A stretch of DNA of 64,000 nucleotides from positions 1 through 64,000 of the forward strand of contig JAUYRJ010000069.1 of NCBI GenBank assembly GCA_030696845.1. The letters run 5' to 3'. A program made the position numbers and the translations under genes. A model generated the notes under the pieces. The model did not search any database, was not told the origin of the DNA, and saw only the letters and a program-made list of their open reading frames with translations. The stretch comes from Polynucleobacter sp. Its GTDB lineage: Bacteria > Pseudomonadota > Gammaproteobacteria > Burkholderiales > Burkholderiaceae. This document shows, in pieces, positions 38,647 to 50,784 of the stretch. Positions within the stretch are counted from its first letter, which is position 1; each line of letters starts with the position of its first letter.

Positions 38647-39432
38647 ATGAAACTCAATCTCGTTAGTCACCGCGATGCAATCAAGTGGATACGCCAAGGA
38701 TTTTGGCTGTTTAAGCAAAACCCATTGGGGTTTTTGATGTTGGTCTTCATGTATGTGTTCTTTGCGCAGCTAGCGATCCTCATTCCAGTGATTGGTGTGT
38801 TCATCGTGCTTCTCATTACACCAGCGCTATCCATTGGCTTTATGACCGCCTGCAGACAAGCGATTCAAAAAGAGCGCATCCTACCAACCGTCTACTTGGC
38901 GGCATTTAAACTGCCCTCCACTATGGCGCGTAAGCGGGTTTTGCAATTGGGATTGATATATACCGCGTGCATTTTGATGTTGAGTTTCTTGGCGAGCCTC
39001 ATGGTGGATTTTGAAGCGCTCCTTCCTCTTGTAACCAGCGACCAACCCCCAAGCGCGGAAGCCATGCAGCAGCTATACAAGATGATCTTTGTTGGTGGGG
39101 CGCTATATATTCCGGTAGCCATGCTGATGTGGTTTTCACCACTCTTGGTGGCATGGGCCGATATGCCTCTAATGCAGGCGATTTTTTCCAGCTGGATGGC
39201 CTGCTGGTCAAACCGCGCAGCCTTTGCGTATTACATCTTTATTTGGAGTACGGCTCTGGTTGCGTTGCCGATGCTCATTGGATCAGGCCTTGATGCGGTC
39301 GGTCTTGGCAGCATCGCATCGTATGTTGTGGCACCGCTCTCGATGGCTGGGCTGACGGTGATGCACTGCTCTTTCTTTGCTACCTGGAAAGGCTGCTTTA
39401 CCGATAACAATATTGAGCAGCTCCCGAGCTAA
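38647..39432 (+). CDS. Integral membrane protein, BPSS1780-like
   Basis: Multi-TM, 'DAIKWIRQGFWLFKQNPLGFLML'. Confidence 0.75.
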   Translation: MKLNLVSHRDAIKWIRQGFWLFKQNPLGFLMLVFMYVFFAQLAILIPVIGVFIVLLITPALSIGFMTACRQAIQKERILPTVYLAAFKLPSTMARKRVLQLGLIYTACILMLSFLASLMVDFEALLPLVTSDQPPSAEAMQQLYKMIFVGGALYIPVAMLMWFSPLLVAWADMPLMQAIFSSWMACWSNRAAFAYYIFIWSTALVALPMLIGSGLDAVGLGSIASYVVAPLSMAGLTVMHCSFFATWKGCFTDNNIEQLPS

Positions 39433-39444
39433 ACGCCGGATCCC

Positions 39445-41796
39445 TTAAGCATCAATTGCAGTTAACTTCGCAATACTGAGTTGCAACCATTTCACGCCGT
39501 GGCGCTTGAAATTGACTTGAGCGCGCGCCTCAGCATCTAGCCCCTCTAAGCCCACCACTCGCCCTTCGCCGAACTTAGTGTGAAATACCTGCTGACCAAT
39601 CGTGAATGGATAGCCTGAACGCGGGGGCGCAGCCATACGCTTGACCGTTTCAGTCGCTTTATTGCGACTACCAAGGCGTGGCGCTTGCGCATCAAAAAAA
39701 TCGTTTGTCTCGCTATCGCGCTGTCGGGTATAGCCGCCACTTTGCCAGCTCGATCCAGAATTGCGAGTACCGCCCCAGCGCGCATCTTTTGCTTTGGGGG
39801 TTAACCACTTCAAGGAGTCCGCAGGCAGCTCTTCCAAAAAGCGAGAAGGCATGTTGTAACGGACCTGCCCATGCAACATGCGCGATTGGGTGTGCGACAG
39901 ATACAAACGCTCTTTTGCGCGGGTAATCGCGACATACATTAAGCGGCGCTCTTCCTCAAGACCATTCGGTTCATTCACGCTGTTCTCGTGCGGGAACAAA
40001 CCTTCCTCAAGACCCGTAATGAATACCGCAGTGAACTCCAGCCCCTTAGCGGAGTGAACCGTCATCAGCTGAATCGCATCTTGCCCAGCTTGCGCTTGAT
40101 TGTCGCCCGCCTCGAGTGAAGCATGGGATAAAAACCCTGCCAAGGGAGAGATCTCCACAGTGCCCGGGTCATTTTCGCCAGGAAGTAAGGCAGCCTCGGC
40201 ATTTTGCCCGTACCCTTCTTCCGCGATAAACGCGGTCGCGGCATTGACTAATTCTTGTAAGTTTTCGACGCGGTCTTGACCCTCGCGCTCGGTCAAATAA
40301 TGCTGAATCAAGCCACTGTTCTGAATCACAAACTCCACGGTTTCCGGCAAGGTATTGTGGCGAGTGGCTTCGCGCATGTGGTCAACCAAGCGGACAAACC
40401 CGCCTAGGGCGGCGCCTGCCTTTCCCTCAAGACTGGATGCGGCCAAATAGAGCGAGCATTGCTGCTGGCGTGCGGCATCTTGCAATGCCTCGATGGAACG
40501 CGCGCCAATTCCTCGGGTCGGAAAATTAACAACGCGTGAGAAGGAAGTGTCGTCATTGGGATTTTCCAACAAACGCAGGTAGGCTAGTGCATGCTTAATT
40601 TCAGCACGCTCAAAAAAGCGCAAGCCCCCATAAACGCGATACGGCATGCCTGCAGAAAATAATCCATGCTCAATGATGCGGGATTGGGCATTACTTCGAT
40701 AAAGCAATGCAATATCGCTGCGGCGTAAACCGCCATTCACGAGCGCCTTGATTTCATCGATCAACCAAGCGGCTTCCATGCCATCACTAGCAGCCTCATA
40801 TATTCGAACTGGCTCACCATGGCCTGCATCGGTACGTAGATTTTTACCAAGGCGTCCGGTGTTATTCGCGATTAAGTGATTCGCGGTATCCAGAATATGG
40901 CCATGCGAGCGGTAGTTTTGCTCCAGCTTCACCATAATCGGGTGAAATTGATTTTCATACAGGCGCATATTGGCAACATCCGCGCCGCGGAAGGCGTAAA
41001 TGCTTTGATCGTCATCGCCCACCGCAAAAACTGCGCTAGCGGATTCCTTCGAACGCCCCCCATCATGACCGGACAATAGTTTGAGCCATGCATACTGCAA
41101 GGCGTTCGTATCCTGAAACTCATCGATCAAAATATGCCGAAAGCGCTCTTGATAATGCGTGCGAATCGCCTCGTTGTGCTTCAATAACTCGTAGCTGCGC
41201 AAGAGTAGTTCGGCAAAATCCACAACGCCCTCGCGCTGGCATTGCTGATCATAGGCCTCGTATAACTGCGCCATGCGCGCCTGGAAATCATCGCCCGTTT
41301 CCAAATCCCGAGCGCGCATACCGCGCTCCTTCGCATGCGCAATGAAATACTGCAGTTGCTTTGGTGGGTATTTCTCATCATCCACCTTTAGGCCTTTTAA
41401 CAGTCGCTTAATGGCGGATAGCTGATCTTGGGTATCCAAAATTTGAAAGGTGGAAGGCAGTCCTGCATCGCGGTGGTGCGCGCGTAATAAGCGATTACAA
41501 AGACCATGGAAAGTGCCAATCCACATGCCCCGGGTATTAATGGGCAACATGGCGCCAAGGCGCATCAACATCTCTTTTGCCGCTTTATTGGTAAACGTCA
41601 CCGCCAGCACGCCAATCGGCGAAACCTGACCTGTCTGAATAAGCCAAGCGATTCGGGTGGTCAAAACACGGGTTTTACCGCTTCCAGCACCCGCTAGGAT
41701 CAATGCAGACTGGGCATGCCCATTTTGCGCAACAGGCAACAGCGTCACTGCCTCGCGCTGTTCGGGGTTTAGGTTCGCGAGTAGGTCTGAATACAT
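39445..41796 (-). CDS. uvrD: UvrD/PcrA/Rep-type DNA helicase
   Basis: 'LNPEQREAV', '[20 protein letters not shown]', '[12 protein letters not shown]', '[15 protein letters not shown]', '[12 protein letters not shown]'. Confidence 0.96.
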   Translation of the reverse strand: MYSDLLANLNPEQREAVTLLPVAQNGHAQSALILAGAGSGKTRVLTTRIAWLIQTGQVSPIGVLAVTFTNKAAKEMLMRLGAMLPINTRGMWIGTFHGLCNRLLRAHHRDAGLPSTFQILDTQDQLSAIKRLLKGLKVDDEKYPPKQLQYFIAHAKERGMRARDLETGDDFQARMAQLYEAYDQQCQREGVVDFAELLLRSYELLKHNEAIRTHYQERFRHILIDEFQDTNALQYAWLKLLSGHDGGRSKESASAVFAVGDDDQSIYAFRGADVANMRLYENQFHPIMVKLEQNYRSHGHILDTANHLIANNTGRLGKNLRTDAGHGEPVRIYEAASDGMEAAWLIDEIKALVNGGLRRSDIALLYRSNAQSRIIEHGLFSAGMPYRVYGGLRFFERAEIKHALAYLRLLENPNDDTSFSRVVNFPTRGIGARSIEALQDAARQQQCSLYLAASSLEGKAGAALGGFVRLVDHMREATRHNTLPETVEFVIQNSGLIQHYLTEREGQDRVENLQELVNAATAFIAEEGYGQNAEAALLPGENDPGTVEISPLAGFLSHASLEAGDNQAQAGQDAIQLMTVHSAKGLEFTAVFITGLEEGLFPHENSVNEPNGLEEERRLMYVAITRAKERLYLSHTQSRMLHGQVRYNMPSRFLEELPADSLKWLTPKAKDARWGGTRNSGSSWQSGGYTRQRDSETNDFFDAQAPRLGSRNKATETVKRMAAPPRSGYPFTIGQQVFHTKFGEGRVVGLEGLDAEARAQVNFKRHGVKWLQLSIAKLTAIDA

Positions 41797-41811
41797 TACG
41801 CCAATTATAAT

Positions 41812-44745
41812 TTGTCTCTTATGTCAATCACCCCAAATCCCTCTGAATCGCATCCAGCCCAGCCCAAGGAAGATTCTTCTTCCGTGTCCGAGCTAGCCAA
41901 ATCCTATGAACCCGCCCCAATTGAAGCGTTTTGGGGTCCGGAATGGGAGCGTCGCGGCATCGCCAGCGCAACACTCGATGACGATAAGGGCGACTTTAGT
42001 ATTCAGTTGCCGCCGCCGAATGTCACCGGTACGCTCCACATGGGGCACGCATTTAACCAAACCATCATGGATGGGCTTGTGCGTCACGCACGCATGTCGG
42101 GAAAAAATACCCTATGGGTTCCCGGAACCGATCATGCCGGCATTGCCACCCAAATTGTTGTTGAACGTCAACTCGATGCTCAAAAGGTATCGCGTCATGA
42201 CTTGGGGCGGGATGCTTTTTTAGACAAGGTGTGGGAATGGAAGGAAAGTTCTGGCTCCACCATTACCCGGCAAATCCGCCGCTTAGGCGCCTCGATTGAT
42301 TGGAGTCGCGAGTATTTCACGATGGATGACAAAATGTCAGCCTCTGTGGTGGAAGTCTTTGTGCGATTGCATGAACAAGGCCTCATCTACCGCGGCAAAC
42401 GCCTCGTGAACTGGGATCCGCAACTGGGTACCGCGGTTTCGGATCTAGAGGTGGTGAGTGAAGAAGAGGATGGCAGCTTGTGGCATATCCGCTACCCCTT
42501 AAGCGATGGCTCTGGCTCCTTGGTGGTGGCAACGACCAGACCCGAAACCCTGCTGGGTGACGTTGCCGTGATGGTCAACCCCAATGATGAGCGCTATCGC
42601 CACCTCATTGGTAAATCCGTCAATTTGCCGCTATGCAATCGTACCTTACCCATCATCGCCGATGATTACGTTGATTTGGAATTTGGAACGGGTGTCGTAA
42701 AAGTAACGCCAGCGCATGACTTTAATGATTACGCCGTTGGTCAACGCCATCAATTGCCCCTGATTAATATTCTGACGCTCGATGCCAAGATCAATGAGAA
42801 TGCGCCCAGCGCTTACCAAGGTCTTGATCGGTTTGAGGCACGCAAGCGCGTGATTGCAGACTTAGAGTCTGGCGGCTTTTTAGAAAAAGTGCAGCCTCAC
42901 AAATTAATGGTCCCACGGGGCGATCGCACGCAAGTCATTATTGAACCCATGCTGACCGACCAATGGTTTGTGGCGGTATCCAAACCCAGCCCAGATAATG
43001 CGTACAAGCCAGGCTCATCCATTGCCGGCGCAGCCCTCGAAGCGGTTACCAGTGGCGACATTAAGTTGGTTCCAGAGAACTGGTTAAGCACCTACAGCCA
43101 ATGGCTAGAAAATATTCAAGACTGGTGCATCTCGCGCCAGCTCTGGTGGGGTCATCAAATTCCCGCATGGTATGGCGATGATGGGCAAATTTTCGTAGCG
43201 CGATCCGAAGCCGATGCCAAAGCAAAGGCACTCGCTGCGGGATACACCGGCCCACTCACGCGCGACCAAGACGTACTCGACACTTGGTTTAGCTCTGCCC
43301 TGGTTCCCTTTAGTTCCTTAGGCTGGCCAAACCAAACCCCAGAGCTCAAACACTTCCTACCCTCCTCTGTTCTAGTTACTGGCTTTGACATTATCTTTTT
43401 CTGGGTAGCGCGCATGGTGATGATGACCTGCCATTTCACGGGTAAGGTGCCCTTTCATACTGTGTACGTTCACGGCCTCGTGCGTGATGCCGAAGGTCAA
43501 AAGATGAGTAAGTCCAAAGGTAATACCTTGGACCCCATCGACCTCATTGACGGCATCACCCTGGATGCCTTGCTCAGTAAACGCACCATCGGCCTCATGA
43601 ATCCCAAACAGGCCGAAAGCATCACCAAAAAAACCCGTAAAGAGTTCCCCGAAGGCATACCCGCATTTGGTACGGATGCCTTGCGTTTTACGTTTGCATC
43701 GCTCGCCTCCCTCGGGCGCAATATTAACTTTGATCAAAAGCGCTGCGAAGGCTATCGCAACTTTTGCAATAAGTTGTGGAATGCAACGCGTTTTGTACTG
43801 ATGAACTGCCCGGGATCGGACGAAGATAACGGCTTTACTCCGTGTAACGAGCAGTGCGGTCCAGAGGGCCATCTCGAGTTCTCGGCCGCCGATCGCTGGA
43901 TTGTGTCTGCCCTGCAGCGCACCGAGCTGGAGGTTGAGAAAGGCTTTGCACAATACCGCTTTGACAATATTGCCAACGCCATTTATCAATTTACTTGGGA
44001 TGAGTACTGCGACTGGTATTTGGAGCTCGCTAAAGTACAACTGCAAACCGGCACTCCCGCACAGCAGCGCGCAACCCGCCGCACATTGCTGCGCGTACTT
44101 GAAACGATTTTGCGATTGGCACACCCATTAATTCCATTTATCACAGAAACCCTTTGGCAAACCGTAGGTCCCAAGAGCGGCAAAGTATTAGCCGATCAGC
44201 CCAGTCAATCGATTGCATTGCAACCCTACCCGGTGGCCCAACCAACCAAGCTCGATGAGCAAAGCGAAGCTTGGGTCAGCCAGGTGAAAGCGATTGTGGA
44301 TGCGTGCCGTAATTTGCGCGGTGAGATGCAGATCTCTCCGGCTCAAAAAGTCCCGCTGTGGATTTATGGTCCGGAAGCATTTTTAGTCAAAGCCAGCCCT
44401 TATTTGCAAGCTCTGGCTAAGCTCGCTGAAGTCAAAATCTATTCCGATGAAGCCAGCTTAGAGCGGGATGCACCCGGGGCGCCGATGGCTCTAGTTGGCG
44501 AACTCAAGCTCCTGCTGAAAATCGAGGTAGACCTTGGTGCGGAAAAGATTCGTCTGAGCAAAGAAATTGATCGCCTTGCCAATGAAATCAATAAAGCCCG
44601 TAGCAAGCTGGATAACGAGAGCTTTGTAGCAAGAGCTCCCGCAGAGGTGGTTGCGCAAGAAAAATTGCGGCTATCTGGATTTGAGCAAAACCATGAAAAA
44701 CTGCTGGCGCAACTGGATCGCCTTGGTAAAAACGAGCCTGCTTGA
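41812..44745 (+). CDS. valS: Valyl-tRNA synthetase
   Basis: '[16 protein letters not shown]', '[12 protein letters not shown]', C-terminal coiled coil. Start is probably 41821 ('atgtcaatcacc'). Confidence 0.98.
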   Translation: MSLMSITPNPSESHPAQPKEDSSSVSELAKSYEPAPIEAFWGPEWERRGIASATLDDDKGDFSIQLPPPNVTGTLHMGHAFNQTIMDGLVRHARMSGKNTLWVPGTDHAGIATQIVVERQLDAQKVSRHDLGRDAFLDKVWEWKESSGSTITRQIRRLGASIDWSREYFTMDDKMSASVVEVFVRLHEQGLIYRGKRLVNWDPQLGTAVSDLEVVSEEEDGSLWHIRYPLSDGSGSLVVATTRPETLLGDVAVMVNPNDERYRHLIGKSVNLPLCNRTLPIIADDYVDLEFGTGVVKVTPAHDFNDYAVGQRHQLPLINILTLDAKINENAPSAYQGLDRFEARKRVIADLESGGFLEKVQPHKLMVPRGDRTQVIIEPMLTDQWFVAVSKPSPDNAYKPGSSIAGAALEAVTSGDIKLVPENWLSTYSQWLENIQDWCISRQLWWGHQIPAWYGDDGQIFVARSEADAKAKALAAGYTGPLTRDQDVLDTWFSSALVPFSSLGWPNQTPELKHFLPSSVLVTGFDIIFFWVARMVMMTCHFTGKVPFHTVYVHGLVRDAEGQKMSKSKGNTLDPIDLIDGITLDALLSKRTIGLMNPKQAESITKKTRKEFPEGIPAFGTDALRFTFASLASLGRNINFDQKRCEGYRNFCNKLWNATRFVLMNCPGSDEDNGFTPCNEQCGPEGHLEFSAADRWIVSALQRTELEVEKGFAQYRFDNIANAIYQFTWDEYCDWYLELAKVQLQTGTPAQQRATRRTLLRVLETILRLAHPLIPFITETLWQTVGPKSGKVLADQPSQSIALQPYPVAQPTKLDEQSEAWVSQVKAIVDACRNLRGEMQISPAQKVPLWIYGPEAFLVKASPYLQALAKLAEVKIYSDEASLERDAPGAPMALVGELKLLLKIEVDLGAEKIRLSKEIDRLANEINKARSKLDNESFVARAPAEVVAQEKLRLSGFEQNHEKLLAQLDRLGKNEPA

Positions 44746-44782
44746 TATAGGCGCACTAGAATCTCCCTACTCTACTGTTTAA

Positions 44783-45682
44783 TTGGATTTACTGATGACC
44801 TCAAGCTCTATCAAACCCGTTACTAAGGCAGTCTTTCCGGTTGCTGGTCTCGGTACGCGATTTTTGCCCGCAACGAAAGCCAGCCCCAAGGAAATGCTGA
44901 ACGTGGTGGATAAACCACTCATTCAATATGCAGTGGAAGAGGCGATTGCAGCCGGTATTACTGAAATGATTTTTGTCACGGGTCGCAGCAAACGCGCCAT
45001 TGAAGATCACTTTGATAAAGCGTATGAGCTGGAAGCTGAACTAGAGGCCAAAAATAAGCAAGCCCTCCTCGAGATTGTTCGCAGCATTAAACCCAGTCAT
45101 GTCGATTGCGTATACGTCAGACAACCCGAAGCCCTTGGTTTGGGTCATGCCGTACTGTGCGCTGAAAAATTGGTGCGCGATGAGCCGTTTGCGATTATTT
45201 TGGCGGACGACTTACTTGACGGCCAGCCCCCCGTGCTAGAGCAAATGCTTCAGGTGCACAAAGCGCAACTCGGCTCGGTCATTGCCGTTGAAAAAATTGA
45301 TCCCGCTAAAAGCAGTTCCTATGGCATTGTGGCTGGATCCGAAGTCGCCGATGGCATTTATCGACTGGCAAACATTGTCGAAAAGCCCCAACCCAAAGAT
45401 GCGCCATCGAACCTTGCCGTAGTAGGGCGCTATGTTTTGTCCTCATCTATTTTTAGCCATATTCGTAATATTAAGCCTGGAGCGGGCGGGGAGATTCAAT
45501 TAACCGATGCCATCGCTTCTTTACTTAAAGAAGAGCCGGTTTTTGCGTATGAATACGCGGGTGTACGCTATGACTGCGGCAGCAAACTGGGCTACATGAA
45601 GGCCTCCATCGAGTTTGCATTGCGCCACCCTGAAGTAGGCCCCGAGTTTACGGCCTACTTAAAAAGCCGGTCACTCGATTAA
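44783..45682 (+). CDS. galU: UTP-glucose-1-phosphate uridylyltransferase
   Basis: '[39 protein letters not shown]', 'ILADDLLDG'. Confidence 0.97.
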   Translation: MDLLMTSSSIKPVTKAVFPVAGLGTRFLPATKASPKEMLNVVDKPLIQYAVEEAIAAGITEMIFVTGRSKRAIEDHFDKAYELEAELEAKNKQALLEIVRSIKPSHVDCVYVRQPEALGLGHAVLCAEKLVRDEPFAIILADDLLDGQPPVLEQMLQVHKAQLGSVIAVEKIDPAKSSSYGIVAGSEVADGIYRLANIVEKPQPKDAPSNLAVVGRYVLSSSIFSHIRNIKPGAGGEIQLTDAIASLLKEEPVFAYEYAGVRYDCGSKLGYMKASIEFALRHPEVGPEFTAYLKSRSLD

Positions 45683-45687
45683 ACCGT

Positions 45688-45933
45688 TTATCTGCGCTTG
45701 AGATAAAAAATAAAGGTGTCGCCCTCGTTGGCGGTGGCAATCAACTCATTTCCAGTTTGTTTTGCAAACACAGGAAAGTCATGAACAGCGCCCGAGTCGG
45801 TGGCCTTCACCATCAAAATCTGTCCAGACTCCATCTCGGCTAACGCCTTCTTGGTGCGCAGAATCGGCAATGGGCAGTTCATGCCAATCGCATCGACCTC
45901 GCGATTGACTTCCGGAATGATGACTTCACTCAT
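45688..45933 (-). CDS. TusA/SirA family sulfurtransferase-like protein
   Basis: 'VDAIGMNCPLPILRTKKALAEMESGQILMVKATD'. Confidence 0.93.
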   Translation of the reverse strand: MSEVIIPEVNREVDAIGMNCPLPILRTKKALAEMESGQILMVKATDSGAVHDFPVFAKQTGNELIATANEGDTFIFYLKRR

Positions 45934-45952
45934 GGCTTACTCCCTCGTTCGT

Positions 45953-48586
45953 CTAGTGTTTGATTGCCTGGACAACCCAGTCTTTCACTCCTGCTAAAGC
46001 GCTTGAGAGCGCTGCCGGATTGGTGCCGCCAGCCATGGCCATTTCAGGCTTGCCGCCGCCCTTGCCGCCCACCTGCTGCGCAACGAAGTTGACCAAATCA
46101 CCCGCCTTTACTTGATTAGTGGCATCCGCTGTCACACCAGCGATTAGGCTCACTTTTTCACCTTGCACCGAAGCCAGCACAATCGCGGCTGTTTTGAGCT
46201 TCCCTTTGAGGGCATCCATGGTCTCGCGCAGGATCTGCGCATCCGCACCATCCATCCGAGCGGCAAGTACCTTAAGGCCGCCAATATCAATCGCCTGCGC
46301 TGCCAACTCATCCCCCTGATTTGCAGCCAGCTTCGAGTTCACTTTTTCCAGTTCACGCTCGGCTTGCCGCAAACTGTCTTGCAATTGCGCAACGCGCTGG
46401 GCAAGTTCATTCGGGTGTGTTTTGAGCACGGCTGCAGCGGCATTTAACCGATCTTCCAGTCCTTGCAAGAAATGCAAGGCGTGGCGACCTGTAACAGCCT
46501 CGACCCTGCGAATGCCCGCAGCAACACCGCTTTCAGAAACGATTTTGAGGGAGCCAATATCGCCTGTGCGATTAACGTGCGTTCCTCCGCACAATTCTTT
46601 TGAGCTGCCAATTTCCAGCACCCGTACTTCATCACCGTATTTCTCACCAAAAAGCATCATGGCACCGGTTTTTTGTGCGTCCTCTAAAGACATGACGTTT
46701 GCTGATGTGGCCTGATTATTTAAAATTTCGGTATTGACAATGCTCTCGATTTGCCGGATCTGCGCCTGCGTTACTGGTGCGTTATGGGTAAAGTCAAAGC
46801 GGGTTTTAGTTGCATCGACTAGCGAGCCCTTTTGTTGTACGTGATCACCCAGTACTTCGCGCAAGGCTTTGTGCAGAATGTGCGTAGCGCTGTGATTGCG
46901 CATCGTGTCATGGCGTTGCTGCGCATCGACCATGGCATTGAGGCTATCGCCCACACTCAGTTGACCCTCGAGCAATTCGCCTTGATGACCAAAAACATCC
47001 GCCTGAATTTTGAAGGTATCGGCTACCTCAAAGCGAGCCGCCTCGTTACGCAACTCACCCTGATCACCCACTTGACCGCCCGACTCGGCGTAAAACGGCG
47101 TGTTGTCTAAAACGACCACTGCGGCATCACCCGCCTTAATTGATTGCACTGGCGAGCCATCCACATACAAGGCAAGAACAGTGGCATTTTCATGACGCAA
47201 AGTCTCATAACCATGAAATTGCGTTGGCTTGCCAGCGTACTCGAGGCCTTGTGCCACCTTAAATTTACCCGCCGCCCGCGCTTGATCGCGCTGCTGCTGC
47301 ATCGCCGCTTCAAAGCCATCCGCATCCACCATCACACCCCGCTCACGGCAAACGTCTGCAGTTAAGTCGAGTGGGAACCCAAAGGTATCGTGTAAGCGGA
47401 AGGCGGTTTCACCATTTAGGGTTTTTGAACCGCCTGCCAGCGCACCCTCCAGTATTTCCATGCCATTAGCAATCGTTTGGAAAAAACGCTCTTCCTCCTG
47501 CTTTAATACTTCAGCGACTTTACTTTGCGCTTGGCGTAGCTCGGGATAGGCATCGCCCATTTCCGCAACGAGTGCCGGTACTAATTGATAGAAAAAGGGT
47601 TTGCGCGCCCCCAGCTTATAACCATGACGAATCGCTCTGCGCGCAATGCGACGCAACACGTAACCACGCCCTGCATTTCCTGGAATAACGCCATCCACAA
47701 TTACAAAACTGCAGGCGCGAATGTGATCGGCAATCACTTTGAGTGAAGGGCTTGTCGCATCGCACTCCACGCCGCCCGCACCGTCAACCGCTGCTTTCGC
47801 GGCGGCGAGTAGATTAACAAACAAGTCGATTTCATAATTGGAATGCACGTGCTGCAGTACTGCCGCAATCCGCTCCAAACCCATACCCGTATCAACACTG
47901 GGCTTGGGCAAGGGATGCATCACACCCGCCTCGTCACGGTTGTATTGCATAAATACGTTATTCCAAATTTCAATAAAGCGATCACCATCCTCATCTGGGC
48001 TGCCGGGCGGGCCGCCGGGAATATCCGCGCCGTGGTCATAAAAGATTTCTGTGCAAGGGCCGCATGGACCGGTATCGCCCATCATCCAAAAGTTATCGGA
48101 TGCGTAACGTGCGCCCTTGTTGTCGCCAATGCGAATGATGCGATCCGCTGGCACACCAATAACCGTATTCCAAATACCATAGGCCTCATCATCTTCCGCA
48201 TAGACGGTGACGAGTAGCCTCTCTTTTGGTAATTTGAATACTTCCGTTAACAATCCCCACGCAAAGCGAATGGCATCTTCCTTAAAGTAATCCCCAAAGG
48301 AAAAGTTGCCAAGCATTTCAAAAAAGGTGTGGTGGCGGGCCGTGTAACCGACATTGTCTAAATCGTTGTGCTTTCCACCGGCTCGAATGCATTTTTGCGC
48401 AGACGTGGCACGCGTATAAGGGCGCTTATCAAATCCCAAAAAAACATCTTTAAATTGGTTCATGCCCGCGTTCGTAAATAGCAGCGTAGGATCATCCCCG
48501 GGAACCACAGGACTGGAAGGGGCGATTTGATGGCCTTTTGCGGCAAAATAATCGAGGTAGGCTTGGCGGATTTCAGTAACTTTCAT
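45953..48586 (-). CDS. alaS: Alanyl-tRNA synthetase
   Basis: '[17 protein letters not shown]', '[18 protein letters not shown]', '[13 protein letters not shown]'. Confidence 0.98.
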   Translation of the reverse strand: MKVTEIRQAYLDYFAAKGHQIAPSSPVVPGDDPTLLFTNAGMNQFKDVFLGFDKRPYTRATSAQKCIRAGGKHNDLDNVGYTARHHTFFEMLGNFSFGDYFKEDAIRFAWGLLTEVFKLPKERLLVTVYAEDDEAYGIWNTVIGVPADRIIRIGDNKGARYASDNFWMMGDTGPCGPCTEIFYDHGADIPGGPPGSPDEDGDRFIEIWNNVFMQYNRDEAGVMHPLPKPSVDTGMGLERIAAVLQHVHSNYEIDLFVNLLAAAKAAVDGAGGVECDATSPSLKVIADHIRACSFVIVDGVIPGNAGRGYVLRRIARRAIRHGYKLGARKPFFYQLVPALVAEMGDAYPELRQAQSKVAEVLKQEEERFFQTIANGMEILEGALAGGSKTLNGETAFRLHDTFGFPLDLTADVCRERGVMVDADGFEAAMQQQRDQARAAGKFKVAQGLEYAGKPTQFHGYETLRHENATVLALYVDGSPVQSIKAGDAAVVVLDNTPFYAESGGQVGDQGELRNEAARFEVADTFKIQADVFGHQGELLEGQLSVGDSLNAMVDAQQRHDTMRNHSATHILHKALREVLGDHVQQKGSLVDATKTRFDFTHNAPVTQAQIRQIESIVNTEILNNQATSANVMSLEDAQKTGAMMLFGEKYGDEVRVLEIGSSKELCGGTHVNRTGDIGSLKIVSESGVAAGIRRVEAVTGRHALHFLQGLEDRLNAAAAVLKTHPNELAQRVAQLQDSLRQAERELEKVNSKLAANQGDELAAQAIDIGGLKVLAARMDGADAQILRETMDALKGKLKTAAIVLASVQGEKVSLIAGVTADATNQVKAGDLVNFVAQQVGGKGGGKPEMAMAGGTNPAALSSALAGVKDWVVQAIKH

Positions 48587-48711
48587 GCCCTCAATTATGG
48601 CATTGACACAATACTAGGGTAAACCCTTTACTCCACTCCCTTTCTCTGCCTTACAATCGCACAACATTAAAAAATTACATAGGCTATTGAATAGCTAAAA
48701 GGAGCATAGTT

Positions 48712-49170
48712 TTGAAGATTCGCAACCAAAGAGACTTTGGTGCCGGCATCATGTTTATTGTGATCGGCATCTTTTTCGCAGCCATCGCAACTCAATACCG
48801 TATGGGCACCGCCGCCAAGATGGGACCAGGTTACTTTCCGTTCTGGTTAGGGGTTTTGATGGCCGTGATTGGCGTAATTGTTTTGTTGGGCTCCATGTCC
48901 AAAAAAACACCAGAAGAAAAAATGCCTAAGTGGGACTTTAAAATCGTTCTGTGGATTACTGGATCCGTTGCCCTCTATGGCTTACTATTGCCGACTATGG
49001 GTTTCGTTGTCGCCGTTTTGGCCCTGGTCTTTGTATCTGCCAGCGCTAGTCATGAATATGGCTGGAAAGGTACTGCGGCCAATGCGCTGTTTTTAGTGGT
49101 CTTCACTTATTTGGCTTTCGTACAAGGGTTAGGTCTTTCCTTCCCCCTGCTACCAGCATTTCTGAATTAA
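48712..49170 (+). CDS. tctB: Tripartite tricarboxylate transporter small subunit TctB
   Basis: TTG start with AAGGAG upstream; four hydrophobic helices; 'AKMGPGYFPFWLGVLMAVIG'. Confidence 0.9.
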   Translation: MKIRNQRDFGAGIMFIVIGIFFAAIATQYRMGTAAKMGPGYFPFWLGVLMAVIGVIVLLGSMSKKTPEEKMPKWDFKIVLWITGSVALYGLLLPTMGFVVAVLALVFVSASASHEYGWKGTAANALFLVVFTYLAFVQGLGLSFPLLPAFLN

Positions 49171-49189
49171 GCGACGGGGAAAAAGAAAA

Positions 49190-50692
49190 ATGGAATTATT
49201 AGCTAACCTGTCACTTGGTTTTGACACTGCATTTACCCTGCAGAATTTAATGTATTGCTTTATCGGCTGTGTTCTGGGCACTTTAATTGGCGTGCTCCCT
49301 GGTCTTGGACCGGTTGCCACCATCGCCATGTTGCTGCCAGCAACCTACGCCCTGCCGCCGATCGCCGCTCTGATTATGTTGGCCGGTATTTATTACGGCT
49401 CTCAATACGGCGGCTCTACTACCGCGATTTTGCTCAATATTCCTGGCGAAACGGCGTCAGTCGTTACTGCCATTGATGGCTACCAAATGGCGCGTCGTGG
49501 TCGTGGTGGTGTGGCACTCTTTACCGCCGGCATGGGGTCTTTCTTTGCGGGCTGCGTAGCAACACTGATTTTGGCTGGCTTTGCGGCTCCGCTCGCTGAA
49601 GTGGCGTTTAAGTTTGGTCCTGCTGAGTATTTTTCGCTGATGGTTTTAGGCCTCATTGGCGCAGTTGTGTTGGCTTCGGGATCCCTCACTAAAGCAATCG
49701 GCATGATTATTTTGGGTCTCTTAATGGGTCTGATCGGCACCGACGTGAACTCTGGTGTGGCGCGCTACTCGTTTGAAATCCCCCAGTTAAGCGATGGTAT
49801 TGGCTTTGTATCGGTTGCCATGGGCGTATTCGGCTTTGCTGAAATCATGACTAACCTAGAGAAGAAGGGAACCGGCGAATCTTTTTTAAATAAAGTGACC
49901 TCCCTTATTCCGTCATGGGCCGATGTGAAGCGCATGACTCCGTCGATTTTGCGCGGCACCACTATTGGTTCCATCCTCGGCATCTTGCCAGGCGGGGGCG
50001 CAGCGCTTGCTGCCTTTGGCGCCTACTCGGTTGAGAAAAAATCATCGAAATACAGCGAGGAATTTGGTAAGGGCGCCATTGAAGGCGTGGCCGGGCCAGA
50101 AGCAGCAAATAATGCTGCCGCTCAAACCTCCTTCATTCCTTTGCTTACTTTGGGTATTCCACCTAATGCTGTGATGGCCTTGATGGTAGGCGCGATGACC
50201 ATTCACAATATTCAGCCAGGTCCACAGGTCATGACCAGCAACCCTGCATTATTCTGGGGACTCATTGCATCGATGTGGATTGGTAACGTGATGCTCATTT
50301 TGCTGAACTTGCCGCTGATCGGCATTTGGGTGAAATTGCTCCAGATTCCATATCGCTATCTGTACCCAGCGATTTTGGTGTTCTGCTGCATCGGTGTTTA
50401 CACCGTCAACAACTCCATCTTTGATGTCTACGTGACCGCGGGCTTTGGCATTATTGGTTATCTATTCCACAAACTGGGTTGCGAACCTGCTCCGCTACTC
50501 TTGGGCTTCGTGCTTGGGCCCATGATGGAAGAAAACTTCCGCCGCGCCTTACTGCTCTCTCGCGGCGACTTCACCACCTTTGTTACGCGCCCACTCTCAC
50601 TGGGGCTGCTAATCGCCGCCGCATTGTTGGTCGTGATTGTGGCTCTGCCTGCTGTAAAGAAGAGTCGCGAAGAGGTTTTCGTAGAAGAATAA
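49190..50692 (+). CDS. tctA: Tripartite tricarboxylate transporter large subunit TctA
   Basis: '[21 protein letters not shown]', '[20 protein letters not shown]', '[16 protein letters not shown]'. Confidence 0.96.
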   Translation: MELLANLSLGFDTAFTLQNLMYCFIGCVLGTLIGVLPGLGPVATIAMLLPATYALPPIAALIMLAGIYYGSQYGGSTTAILLNIPGETASVVTAIDGYQMARRGRGGVALFTAGMGSFFAGCVATLILAGFAAPLAEVAFKFGPAEYFSLMVLGLIGAVVLASGSLTKAIGMIILGLLMGLIGTDVNSGVARYSFEIPQLSDGIGFVSVAMGVFGFAEIMTNLEKKGTGESFLNKVTSLIPSWADVKRMTPSILRGTTIGSILGILPGGGAALAAFGAYSVEKKSSKYSEEFGKGAIEGVAGPEAANNAAAQTSFIPLLTLGIPPNAVMALMVGAMTIHNIQPGPQVMTSNPALFWGLIASMWIGNVMLILLNLPLIGIWVKLLQIPYRYLYPAILVFCCIGVYTVNNSIFDVYVTAGFGIIGYLFHKLGCEPAPLLLGFVLGPMMEENFRRALLLSRGDFTTFVTRPLSLGLLIAAALLVVIVALPAVKKSREEVFVEE

Positions 50693-50720
50693 GTACTACC
50701 GTTTCTCAAATAGACCAAGA

Positions 50721-50748
50721 CCCGCACTCACCCTGCGGGTTTTGTCTT
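50721..50748 (+). terminator. Terminator between tctA and glnS
   Basis: CCCGCA-CTCACCC-TGCGGGTTTTGTCTTT. Confidence 0.75.
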
Positions 50749-50784
50749 TCTAGGGGTATACCTTTTCTTCTCTACAATACCCCT

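Noticed and set aside
43372-44124. 250-aa minus-strand ORF opposite valS
   Set aside because: Antisense to a clearly conserved gene; composition is that of a reverse-strand shadow ORF.
50479-50784. N-terminal extension of glnS ORF (695 aa)
   Set aside because: Extension overlaps the tctA 3' end and terminator; ATG at 50785 gives the normal GlnS length.
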